The notes: generated by a model from the sequence alone, not told the origin. A stretch of DNA of 6,921 nt from JBBQKF01 sp038326615 (GCA_038326615.1 JBBQKF010000130.1:1-6921); one strand, 5' to 3'. Numbered from the stretch's first letter, positions 1 to 6,689 are shown. Numbers and translations are program-made.

Positions 1-369
1 AACCAGTCAGTAAAAATTTCCTCATTGGAACAACTTGAAAGCGAGAATGATGGTGAACTTGTAATTCATTCTCTTGAAAAAATGAGTATAGAGTATAATG
101 GAATTACTCTTAACAAACTTGTTATCGAAACACGTAATATGTTTGATTCGTTAGAGGATCAAGACTTATTTCTATCAAAGGTCGCGCTTCAAGGATATGA
201 ATATAATAATTATTATGACAACTTTGTATTTGAAATTATTGATTTTAAAAGATATAATGTAGATCAAGCTTTTCCAAAGCTTACAAGACAAAATATGCCT
301 CAAGCAATTAGAAAGACAATTTATGAAATATCTTTAGTAGATATCAGTTCTTTTGAAATCAAAGATTAA
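1..369 (+). CDS. DUF4420 / PD-(D/E)XK motif protein, C-terminal part (5' end cut by window)
   Basis: The reading frame is open from base 1, with no stop before the TAA at 367-369, so the gene begins left of the window; the TTG at 25 is not a believable start because no ribosome binding site precedes it. About 122 C-terminal residues are visible. The pattern DQDLFLSKVALQGYEY, then an aromatic-rich stretch, FPKLTRQNMPQAIRKTIYEISL, and an ending near SSFEI resembles the C-terminus of the DUF4420 'PD-(D/E)XK motif' family, which is the putative restriction nuclease in MORC/Z1-type defence operons. The catalytic PD...(D/E)XK residues should lie further upstream and cannot be checked here. It is followed after 14 nt by the AIPR gene, so the two are almost certainly co-transcribed. 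The family call is from remembered pattern, not a search; moderate confidence. Cleavage of unmodified DNA is inferred from the family and its neighbours. Confidence 0.68.
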   Translation, partial: NQSVKISSLEQLESENDGELVIHSLEKMSIEYNGITLNKLVIETRNMFDSLEDQDLFLSKVALQGYEYNNYYDNFVFEIIDFKRYNVDQAFPKLTRQNMPQAIRKTIYEISLVDISSFEIKD

Positions 370-371
370 CT

Positions 372-378
372 GGAGGAG
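372..378 (+). promoter_or_regulatory. Ribosome binding site fixing the GTG start of the AIPR gene
   Basis: GGAGGAG lies five bases before the GTG at 384. It is the strongest Shine-Dalgarno match in the operon, and it decides the start, because the frame offers no other initiator in a reasonable position (the next in-frame Met is residue 61). Confidence 0.8.
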
Positions 379-383
379 AATAA

Positions 384-2630
384 GTGGAATTCACAGAATA
401 CGAGAAGGATTTTGTTCAAACACTTCGCAATGATGCTGCCATTAGTGGCACAGATGCAGAAGATGAATTTATTGATAAAGCGTTGAGTTTGCTTGCCGAT
501 TATGATGAATTAACAGATCCAGTAAAATATTATTTTGGTAAAGCTGGACAGCGTGGTCGATTGATGCAAATTAACGGGTTTTCTTTCGATGAGGTTGAAC
601 ATAGCCTCAATATATTAATCAGCGATTTTGAAAATTCATTTGCTCCTTCAAATCTTGTCGGCAGCCAAGTCGATTCGCTATATTGGAAAATGTATTATTT
701 TTTAGATGAAGTGTGCAATGGCAATATAGGTCAATTTTGCGATGATTCTGATGATTGCTTAAAGGTCGCACGAATGATAAGAAAACGCATGAATGCACTT
801 CAAGATGATCCAGAACTAATACTCAAAGTAAAATTTTACATCCTTACAAATAAAAAGCTCGATACAAAACTGCTGGATAAAGATCTTCTCGAAAATAGCA
901 CAAAAAAGAAATCCACTAAATCAAGCAGAAAAATTAAGAAAGTTGATTTTAATGAAAAACCTCTTGAAATCAACCTTTGGCCTATTGAAAGATTTTTTGA
1001 AATCGAATCTTCAAATAGTACAGAACCAATAATTATAGACTTTGTTGAAGATTTTAATTGCAAGGGTATCCCTTATATTAACGGAGAAATTGGTGAGAAT
1101 TTGGGGTACTGCGCATACATAGCAATAATTCCAGGAAAACTGCTTGCTGATATTTATATTGAACATGGAAGCAAAGTTCTTGAAGGCAATGTCCGTGCAT
1201 TTCTCGGAACAAATAGTCAAAAAAGTATCAACTTCGGAATTAAAAAAACTATTAATATAGAGCCGACCAAGTTTTTTACATATAACAATGGAATTGCCAC
1301 CACAGCAGCAGGGGTTGAAATCAATTATTCTTGTGCTGAACCTCTCATTACTAAGATTATTGACTTTCAAATAATCAATGGAGGACAGACAACTGCAACA
1401 CTTGCTGAGGCTGTTCTAAAAAAATCTGCTAACGCAAATTTAAACGGCATTTATGTTCCTATGAAACTGACAGTAATTGAAGATCGCGAAACTGAAGATG
1501 AAGATGGAGTTAGATTTTATGATAAAATGGTACAAGACATAGCAAAATATGCCAATAGTCAAAACAAAGTTAGTGCAGCTGATCTATTGTCTAATGATCC
1601 TTTCCATATTTGGATGGAAAAAATGTCAAAAAAACATCTTTCACCACCTGTGCAATATCCAGTGCCAACTGGCTGGTATTACGAAAGATCACGAAAAAAA
1701 TATTTACGTGAACAGGAACAAATTCAAAACAAGAGTGGCAAAGATGAATCAAATCGTTTTCAGAAAAAGTTCCCCAAAAATCAGATAATAGACAAAGAGC
1801 AGTTGGCTATGTATCTTACCACGATTTCATGCAAACCAAGCATCGTATCTAAGGGTAAAAACTGGGTTATCAAGGAATTCGGCGAAGAAATCCGAGGTGA
1901 ATACATAAAGAACAAAGCCGTATTTAATGAATTGTATTTTAAAAAATGTATCTGTGCAGCAATTGTTTTTCGCGCAGTGGATCATTACCTTGAAACAAAC
2001 AAAGACAGTGCCAAAAAAAAGACTAATTTTTGGTATAAAGCTGGCGGATACAAAAGTGACATTGTTCCCTATTCCATCGCAAAAATGTTAAACAGTATTC
2101 CGAAGAGATACACACTTAACTGGGAGAAAATCTGGCAGAAACAAAACGTTTCAACCGCTTTCTTGCATGAAGTTGAAGTTGTTACTAAAATGACAAATGA
2201 CTTTATTTGTAATAGTCATAGTATAATTGTTCACGAATATTGTAAGCGTACTTCTACATGGGAAGAATACCGTGATACAGTAGAATATAAGCCTTCCAAT
2301 GCATTTTTGCAGGAGCTATTGCCACTGGAACTTGCTAAAGAACAAGAAGCATCAGCAAAAAACGATCAAAGAGAATTAGATGAACTTCAAGTCGTAATTC
2401 AGACGCTGACGTTAGGTGCAGATTACTGGAACGAACTTCTTGAGGAAGGTTCAAAAAGAAATATGCTTACATATCAAGAACAGTCAACGATAAAGCAGAT
2501 AGTCACAATGGCATCAACGGGTGATATTCCTGCGTCCTCTTTTGGGAAAGTTCCAATTAAGACAATGAGTACTATCAAAGCTGTCCATGATATAAAAAAT
2601 AAATTGGAAGCAGAAGGAATTAAAAGATAA
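384..2630 (+). CDS. AIPR family protein (abortive infection / phage resistance)
   Basis: This 748-residue protein is recognised as AIPR (PF10592) by its core blocks in order: LEGNVRAFLG at about 266-275, FFTYNNGIATTA at about 297-308, FQIINGGQTTATLAEA at about 328-343, and IAKYANSQNKVSAADL at about 386-401. The N-terminal 165 residues look like a separate alpha-helical region, joined through a Lys/Ser-rich basic linker (about 172-187) to the core. The C-terminal third is helical and charged and shows no motif I recognise. AIPR proteins are linked to phage resistance and recur in operons with DUF4420, Z1, MORC-like ATPase and methylase genes; their biochemical activity is not settled, so I assign none. 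No signal peptide or membrane segment is visible, so it is cytoplasmic. It starts with GTG behind GGAGGAG, and its stop is one base before the methyltransferase ATG, implying coupled translation. Length and motifs look intact, with no frameshift. Confidence 0.88.
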   Translation: MEFTEYEKDFVQTLRNDAAISGTDAEDEFIDKALSLLADYDELTDPVKYYFGKAGQRGRLMQINGFSFDEVEHSLNILISDFENSFAPSNLVGSQVDSLYWKMYYFLDEVCNGNIGQFCDDSDDCLKVARMIRKRMNALQDDPELILKVKFYILTNKKLDTKLLDKDLLENSTKKKSTKSSRKIKKVDFNEKPLEINLWPIERFFEIESSNSTEPIIIDFVEDFNCKGIPYINGEIGENLGYCAYIAIIPGKLLADIYIEHGSKVLEGNVRAFLGTNSQKSINFGIKKTINIEPTKFFTYNNGIATTAAGVEINYSCAEPLITKIIDFQIINGGQTTATLAEAVLKKSANANLNGIYVPMKLTVIEDRETEDEDGVRFYDKMVQDIAKYANSQNKVSAADLLSNDPFHIWMEKMSKKHLSPPVQYPVPTGWYYERSRKKYLREQEQIQNKSGKDESNRFQKKFPKNQIIDKEQLAMYLTTISCKPSIVSKGKNWVIKEFGEEIRGEYIKNKAVFNELYFKKCICAAIVFRAVDHYLETNKDSAKKKTNFWYKAGGYKSDIVPYSIAKMLNSIPKRYTLNWEKIWQKQNVSTAFLHEVEVVTKMTNDFICNSHSIIVHEYCKRTSTWEEYRDTVEYKPSNAFLQELLPLELAKEQEASAKNDQRELDELQVVIQTLTLGADYWNELLEEGSKRNMLTYQEQSTIKQIVTMASTGDIPASSFGKVPIKTMSTIKAVHDIKNKLEAEGIKR

Positions 2631-2631
2631 T

Positions 2632-3927
2632 ATGAAGAAAACTACTTATAACATTGTTGAGCTTTTTAGCGGCATTGGTAGCCAAGCAAAGGCTTTGTGT
2701 AATATTGGCATTAACATTAAAACATTAGGCACATGCGAATGGGATATTCACGCGATGGTTGCCTATGATGCAATTCATAACGGAACAGATGTTATTGCCG
2801 AGGTTAAACACTTGACAAAAGAAGAACTTCTTAAAATACTTAGTACCTTCACATTAAGTAATAACGGCAAAGAAGCCATGAAATATATAGTATTGCAGAC
2901 GTGTAAAGTGGAAGTGTTAAGAAGAATATATTCAGCGATTAAACGTAGTAATAATTTTGTCGATGTAAGTGGATTAAGCGGTGAACAACTACCGAAAAAT
3001 ATTGATATTTTAACATATTCATTTCCTTGTCAAGATTTGTCAAATGTGGGTGCATTTCATGGGTATAACAAAGGAATTGACAAAGATTCAGGGAGTAGAT
3101 CCAGTTTGCTTTGGCAAGTAGGAAGAATATTAACCGAGATTAAACAATGTAAAAAAGTGCTACCGAGATTTTTATTGCTTGAAAATGTCCCTGCATTAGT
3201 AGCAAAAAGGCATTTTGAAAACTTTAGAACTTGGCAACAAGATCTTGAAGAACTTGGCTATAAAAATAAATATTTCTTTTTAAATGCAAGTGATTTTGGA
3301 CTGCCTCAAAATAGACCAAGACTTTTCATGATAAGTGTTTTTGTGGGACAAGATGGGGAATTACAGAATAAAGTACAAGATTTTTTTAAACTTACAGATA
3401 ATGATAGTATTGTTAATGAATATAAATCATCAAAATTCTATTGTGAAAAGAAAGTTGAAAATCTTCTTAGAACAGATTACAATAAGAAGAACCTATATGA
3501 TGAAGCAGTTGAATGTACGCCAAATGATACGATATCGCGTCGAGCAATCTGGAATGAAAATCCCCAAATTATCTTGTTAGGAAATAAAATCAACTCCGCT
3601 ATTCCAACAATTCGGACTATTACGACAAAGCAAGACAGAAACCCTAACTCGGGCAACCTATATTTTGATAGTCATATAGAAGGCAAAAGTAAATTTCGCT
3701 ATTTAACTCCAAGAGAATGTTTTTTGTTTATGGGTTTTACAGATGAAGATTTTGAAAATGTTATTGAAAACAATCCATCTCCACGTAAAGGCAACGTCCT
3801 ATTTCCGAGAGATAAGCTGATACGAATGGCAGGAAACAGCATCCCTGTGAAATTGTTAGAAGGGGTTTTTCTGCAAATAATGAAAATTGACGATATTATT
3901 CAGAAAAACATTTTGAGAGGCATATAA
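2632..3927 (+). CDS. DNA (cytosine-5-)-methyltransferase
   Basis: This 431-residue enzyme would transfer a methyl group from S-adenosylmethionine to C5 of cytosine at a specific site. The diagnostic motifs appear in order: motif I ELFSGIGS (10-17, SAM binding), motif IV SFPCQDLS (130-137, catalytic Cys133), motif VI LLLENVPAL (181-189), motif VIII QNRPRLFMIS (226-235), motif IX RYLTPREC (356-363) and motif X GNSIPV (401-406). The stretch of about 236-350 would be the target recognition domain, so specificity cannot be read off. The distance from motif I to PCQ is about 120 residues, roughly twice that in M.HhaI, because of an extra helical segment at about 58-120. The ATG lies one base after the AIPR stop, with only a weak AGAAGGA 13 bases upstream, so translation is probably coupled. 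In this operon it would protect host DNA from the linked restriction activity. All catalytic motifs are intact. Confidence 0.96.
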   Translation: MKKTTYNIVELFSGIGSQAKALCNIGINIKTLGTCEWDIHAMVAYDAIHNGTDVIAEVKHLTKEELLKILSTFTLSNNGKEAMKYIVLQTCKVEVLRRIYSAIKRSNNFVDVSGLSGEQLPKNIDILTYSFPCQDLSNVGAFHGYNKGIDKDSGSRSSLLWQVGRILTEIKQCKKVLPRFLLLENVPALVAKRHFENFRTWQQDLEELGYKNKYFFLNASDFGLPQNRPRLFMISVFVGQDGELQNKVQDFFKLTDNDSIVNEYKSSKFYCEKKVENLLRTDYNKKNLYDEAVECTPNDTISRRAIWNENPQIILLGNKINSAIPTIRTITTKQDRNPNSGNLYFDSHIEGKSKFRYLTPRECFLFMGFTDEDFENVIENNPSPRKGNVLFPRDKLIRMAGNSIPVKLLEGVFLQIMKIDDIIQKNILRGI

Positions 3928-3928
3928 A

Positions 3929-5986
3929 ATGGATAGTTATAAAATTTCTTTAGATAGGAAAGTTTTAAAACAATTAGGCTCGCAACTATATGGTGATACA
4001 CCGAGTGTTATTGCTGAATTAGTGGCAAATAGTCATGATGCCGACGCCCATAATGTTTGGATCACATTAAACACAACCAACAGTAGCATAATCGTAGAAG
4101 ATGATGGAAAAGGAATGGATGTAAACGATATCAACAATTCTTTCCTGAATATTGGTTACGATAAACGAGAAAAAAGTCAAAAGACTAATCTTGGGCGTAA
4201 TATCATGGGCAGAAAAGGTATTGGAAAGCTTGCAGTTTTTTCATTAACAAGCAACTTGCGTGTACTATCAATTAAAAAAGGAGTTTCTTGTGGATGTGAG
4301 CTGAATTTTAATGAGATAACAGATAATAATAAGGAACCAAATGCAATAAATGGCAATGATATTTCATTTGATCCAAATAATATTTCTGAAGATCAATGTG
4401 GAACAAGACTTGAATTAATTAATGTAAAGAAAAAAATAGCATTGAGTTATCGATTTATAATAAGCAAATTAATAAGAATATTTGATGTGAATGATAGCAA
4501 TTTTAAAATCTATATACGCAAAAATGAAGAAACTTACAAAAAACTTGAACGCAGTATTCTTGATTATTTCTCTATTATGGATACCATCATTGTAATTGGT
4601 GATGAACAATTGGATAAAATTGATAAAGTTAAGTCAAATACAATTGATAACAAATACAAATCTATTTCAACATATCATGAATTTGTACAAGGGCAAAAGA
4701 GTACAAAAAACAAGCTAAATATGCTTCCTTATGACTTAGAAGTAGAAGATTCATATGGAAATTCGAAAATAATTCAATTTACCTTAAATGGATGGATTGG
4801 AACAGTAGATTCATTGCCTCATCTAAAGGCTCTTGCTATTAAATTTATTGGAGATGATGAGGATGAAGATATAATCACAATAAATGATAACAGAATATCT
4901 TTATACGCAAGGGGTAAACTTGGTGAATATGATATTCTAACGAAAATAAAAAATAATAGAAATAGCGAAGCTTATGTGATCGGCGAGCTTTTTGTGGATA
5001 TTTTTGAAGACAATGAACTTACAGATATGGCTATAAGTAATAGACGTGGTTATGAAGAAAACGATAGTAGATATACTGAAGTAATTAGAATATCAAAAAG
5101 ACTTCTTGGCTACATTGTTAACGAGAAAGATGACGTACAAAAAAGAATCAAATACGATAATGCTATTGCTGCCGATATCGAGGAGTCAGAAAGAATTAAA
5201 CAAGATTTCTGGAGCAATTTAAAAACTAAAGAAATTCTTGATAAAAAACTTGATGAGGATGAAAAATCAGTAGTTGAATTTGAAAATATTCAGTTTACAA
5301 GGGCGGTAAACAGCGGAAACTCTACAAAGAAAATCTTTATAAGTCACAGAACTGAACATAAGTTATATGGTCAGTTTATTGTTGATGTATTAGAAGAATA
5401 TGATGTTGATGTGGAAAGATATGTTATCTTCACATCAAACAGAAAATTAGGAGTTCCTCAAGGAAAAGATATATATGTTTATTTGAAGCAATGCTTCCGC
5501 GATGATTTAATGGTAATATTCTTATTTGGTAAAGCGTTTTATGACTCCAATATTTGTGTTTCTGAAGCTGGTGCAGCTTGGGCAACCAACCAAAACTGTT
5601 TGAATGTTGCAATTGATATTGGGTTCAATGATATCGAGAAGCCAAGTAATAACGCACTAAGTAGTGTGAAATTTTTTAACATACATACTGACGATCAAAT
5701 TATTACTTTACATGATTTCTTCAGGACGATAATTACAACAGGTCTTTCTATGAATATCGACGATGAAAGATTGTCAAATAGTTTGAAAATTGTGTTGAAC
5801 CATTCGGACTATTCTGATTCAAATATCAACAATCCAAAAACATTTTGTCCTTATCGTAAATTTCTTCCTCATCCCACTTGCACCAAATGTTTAAATGTCA
5901 TGAATTTGGAGGAAAAAGAAAATACTTTAACTTTTAAATGCAGCAATATTTCATGCAATAATTCTTACGATGTAGTTATAAAATAA
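3929..5986 (+). CDS. GHKL (MORC/MutL-like) ATPase fused to a TIR domain and C-terminal Cys cluster
   Basis: This is a 685-residue multidomain protein. Residues 1-185 form a GHKL ATP-binding domain: N-box ELVANSHDADA (E30, N34, D37), G1 motif DDGKG (58-62) and glycine lid GRKGIGK (94-100). Residues of about 270-400 look like the S5-type transducer found in MORC-like proteins, with ISLYARGKLG (323-332; K330 may contact the nucleotide) and AISNRRGYEENDSRY (368-382). A charged, probably coiled linker (about 400-450) follows. Residues 467-600 read as a TIR domain: KKIFISHRTE, IFTSNRKLGVPQGKDIYVYL, and MVIFLFGKAFYDSNICVSEAGAAW, where E546 sits at the expected NADase glutamate position. The end carries Cys640, CxxC (651/654) and CxxxxC (671/676), suggesting a zinc ribbon. 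GAGAGG precedes the ATG, which is one base after the methyltransferase stop. I infer that ATP-dependent DNA engagement controls the TIR effector. The domain calls are strong; NAD cleavage is untested. Confidence 0.9.
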   Translation: MDSYKISLDRKVLKQLGSQLYGDTPSVIAELVANSHDADAHNVWITLNTTNSSIIVEDDGKGMDVNDINNSFLNIGYDKREKSQKTNLGRNIMGRKGIGKLAVFSLTSNLRVLSIKKGVSCGCELNFNEITDNNKEPNAINGNDISFDPNNISEDQCGTRLELINVKKKIALSYRFIISKLIRIFDVNDSNFKIYIRKNEETYKKLERSILDYFSIMDTIIVIGDEQLDKIDKVKSNTIDNKYKSISTYHEFVQGQKSTKNKLNMLPYDLEVEDSYGNSKIIQFTLNGWIGTVDSLPHLKALAIKFIGDDEDEDIITINDNRISLYARGKLGEYDILTKIKNNRNSEAYVIGELFVDIFEDNELTDMAISNRRGYEENDSRYTEVIRISKRLLGYIVNEKDDVQKRIKYDNAIAADIEESERIKQDFWSNLKTKEILDKKLDEDEKSVVEFENIQFTRAVNSGNSTKKIFISHRTEHKLYGQFIVDVLEEYDVDVERYVIFTSNRKLGVPQGKDIYVYLKQCFRDDLMVIFLFGKAFYDSNICVSEAGAAWATNQNCLNVAIDIGFNDIEKPSNNALSSVKFFNIHTDDQIITLHDFFRTIITTGLSMNIDDERLSNSLKIVLNHSDYSDSNINNPKTFCPYRKFLPHPTCTKCLNVMNLEEKENTLTFKCSNISCNNSYDVVIK

Positions 5987-6017
5987 TCAAAAATGCAAAA
6001 GTTATGGAATTTATTAA

Positions 6018-6044
6018 GTATGTGGTACCAAAACGACAGAAAAG
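6018..6044 (+). repeat. Diverged 27-nt direct repeat, copy 1
   Basis: The copy shares GTGGTAC, then AAAACG, then GAAA with the stretch at 6486-6512: 20 of 27 positions agree without gaps. It contains the perfect 8-nt palindrome TGGTACCA (6023-6030). The two copies lie 468 nt apart, near the two ends of the gene-free strip. Similarity does not clearly extend beyond the unit. Confidence 0.45.
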
Positions 6045-6221
6045 TGGTGTATGTTCGAAACACAATAGATTGATAGGAGTTGCAAGATTTAATAATAAGT
6101 TTCTGCTGAATTTATACGTTGTACCGAATTTTTAAAATTATAAATTTCTCGATTTGATGGAAATATTGACACTTATTTAAGCAATTAATTTAAAGTGATG
6201 AAATGGATGTTCACTCAAGAA

Positions 6222-6244
6222 GGCAAGGGGACGTTTCGTTTGCC
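6222..6244 (+). other. Small hairpin GGCAA...TTGCC
   Basis: GGCAA (6222-6226) can pair with TTGCC (6240-6244), and ACG with CGT around a TTT loop inside it, leaving GGGG as a one-sided bulge. It sits in the only G/C-enriched patch of the strip. There is no clean T run after it, so it is a weak terminator candidate at best. Confidence 0.35.
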
Positions 6245-6289
6245 GCATTTTAGAGGATAGGGCGGAGTATTAACCTTAAACATTTATTG

Positions 6290-6432
6290 AACCTGTAATC
6301 GGCAAGTATTTTTCATAATGCAGTAATATCAGTGCTTTGATTAAATATAAGTGGCAAAATAATTTTCGAAATTAAATCTATTCCAATAGCTTAAAATCAT
6401 AGTTATACCATTTTACTTGCCGATTTCAGGTT
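6290..6432 (+). repeat. 19-nt inverted repeat (18/19) flanking a 105-nt interior
   Basis: AACCTGTAATCGGCAAGTA (6290-6308) is the reverse complement of TACTTGCCGATTTCAGGTT (6414-6432) at 18 of 19 positions; the one mismatch pairs T6296 with T6426. The interior contains two further small hairpins, AATTT-TCG-AAATT (6361-6373) and CTAT-TCCA-ATAG (6378-6389). As RNA this would be a long closing stem over a branched interior; as DNA it could be the two ends of a tiny non-autonomous element. No target-site duplication is seen outside the arms, which makes the mobile-element reading less likely. Confidence 0.6.
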
Positions 6433-6446
6433 GAAGATAAAAAGTA

Positions 6447-6475
6447 TTGACAAACATTATAAGGTAAAGTATTTT
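6447..6475 (+). promoter_or_regulatory. Sigma-70/SigA-type promoter candidate (TTGACA-17-TATTTT)
   Basis: There is a consensus -35 TTGACA at 6447-6452, a 17-nt spacer and TATTTT at 6470-6475 (4 of 6 matches to TATAAT). Transcription would begin near 6482, just before the second copy of the 27-nt repeat, and run toward the hairpin at 6571-6608. No open reading frame follows at a sensible distance, so a short RNA or a long leader for the NERD-like gene is the likely product. It is predicted from sequence alone. Confidence 0.45.
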
Positions 6476-6485
6476 CTACGTTTTT

Positions 6486-6512
6486 GTTCGTGGTACGAAA
6501 ACGGTGGAAAGG
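6486..6512 (+). repeat. Diverged 27-nt direct repeat, copy 2
   Basis: This is the partner of the repeat at 6018-6044 (20 of 27 identical). This copy holds its own dyad, TTCGT-GGT-ACGAA (6487-6499), and lies immediately downstream of the TTGACA/TATTTT promoter, so it would form the 5' end of that transcript. Confidence 0.45.
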
Positions 6513-6570
6513 CAATAAGTCATTAGAGAATTTTTAAATTCAAAGTGGCAAATTGTAAACTATGGAATAC

Positions 6571-6619
6571 AAATCGCAAGTTCAATCATACAAATTATTG
6601 TGCGATTTCTTTCTTTTTC
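6571..6619 (+). terminator. Hairpin followed by T-rich tract, possible terminator
   Basis: AAATCGCA (6571-6578) pairs perfectly with TGCGATTT (6601-6608), and CAAT (6583-6586) with ATTG (6597-6600) extends the stem after a four-base bulge. CTTTCTTTTTC follows. The stem is AT-rich and the T tract is interrupted, so efficiency is doubtful. It stands just upstream of the NERD promoter and could insulate it from transcription coming from the left. A regulatory stem is an alternative. Confidence 0.4.
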
Positions 6620-6620
6620 A

Positions 6621-6649
6621 TTTACAGTTGTTTTGATATCTGATATCAT
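6621..6649 (+). promoter_or_regulatory. Promoter candidate for the NERD-like gene (TTTACA-17-TATCAT)
   Basis: A -35 TTTACA (6621-6626) and a -10 TATCAT (6644-6649) are separated by the ideal 17 nt; each matches consensus at 5 of 6 positions. The expected start point near 6656 gives a leader of about 42 nt before the TTG at 6698, with AAGGAGGG well placed in it. This is the most likely promoter for the last gene. Confidence 0.6.
6634..6648 (+). promoter_or_regulatory. Palindrome overlapping the -10 region, possible operator
   Basis: TGATATC-T-GATATCA is a perfect 7-nt inverted repeat around one base, covering the spacer and most of the -10 element of the TTTACA/TATCAT promoter. A dimeric repressor bound here would block polymerase. 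No regulator gene is visible in the window, and short palindromes arise by chance in AT-rich DNA. Confidence 0.4.
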
Positions 6650-6681
6650 TTTACAAGTGGTTTATTAAATTCGGAAAATGT

Positions 6682-6689
6682 AAGGAGGG
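6682..6689 (+). promoter_or_regulatory. Ribosome binding site selecting the TTG start of the NERD-like gene
   Basis: AAGGAGGG ends eight bases before the TTG at 6698. The in-frame ATG at 6710 would be about 20 bases away, too far, so TTG is the preferred start. Confidence 0.8.

Noticed and set aside
836..1370. Minus-strand open frames within the AIPR gene
   Set aside because: They are antisense to a well-supported coding region, lack ribosome binding sites and have low-complexity composition.
1549..1788. Plus-strand overlapping frame inside the AIPR gene
   Set aside because: It is an out-of-frame shadow with no ribosome binding site; the AIPR frame carries conserved motifs across this stretch.
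3335..3580. Plus-strand overlapping frame inside the methyltransferase target-recognition region
   Set aside because: It is an out-of-frame shadow of an intact methyltransferase; no initiation signal or recognisable motif.
5430..5612. Minus-strand frame opposite the TIR domain
   Set aside because: The TIR reading frame here is strongly supported by motifs, and the antisense frame has no initiation signal.
5987..6050. Terminator directly after the ATPase-TIR gene
   Set aside because: I looked for a stem plus T run and found only TGGTACCA, a short palindrome without a T tract.
6166..6194. TTGACA at 6166-6171 as a promoter for the inverted-repeat region
   Set aside because: The -35 is perfect, but at 16-18 nt spacing only ATTTAA, TTTAAA or TTAAAG is available, a poor -10. 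Kept as a possibility only.
6198..6260. Mini-ORF of 20 codons (MKWMFTQEGKGTFRLPHFRG)
   Set aside because: The residue pattern looks protein-like, but there is no Shine-Dalgarno sequence before the ATG, the frame is very short, and its G/C patch is equally well explained by the GGCAA/TTGCC hairpin. It may be a fragment of a lost gene, but I cannot name one.
6290..6432. Insertion sequence remnant
   Set aside because: The inverted arms could be element ends, but there is no transposase coding sequence inside and no target-site duplication outside.
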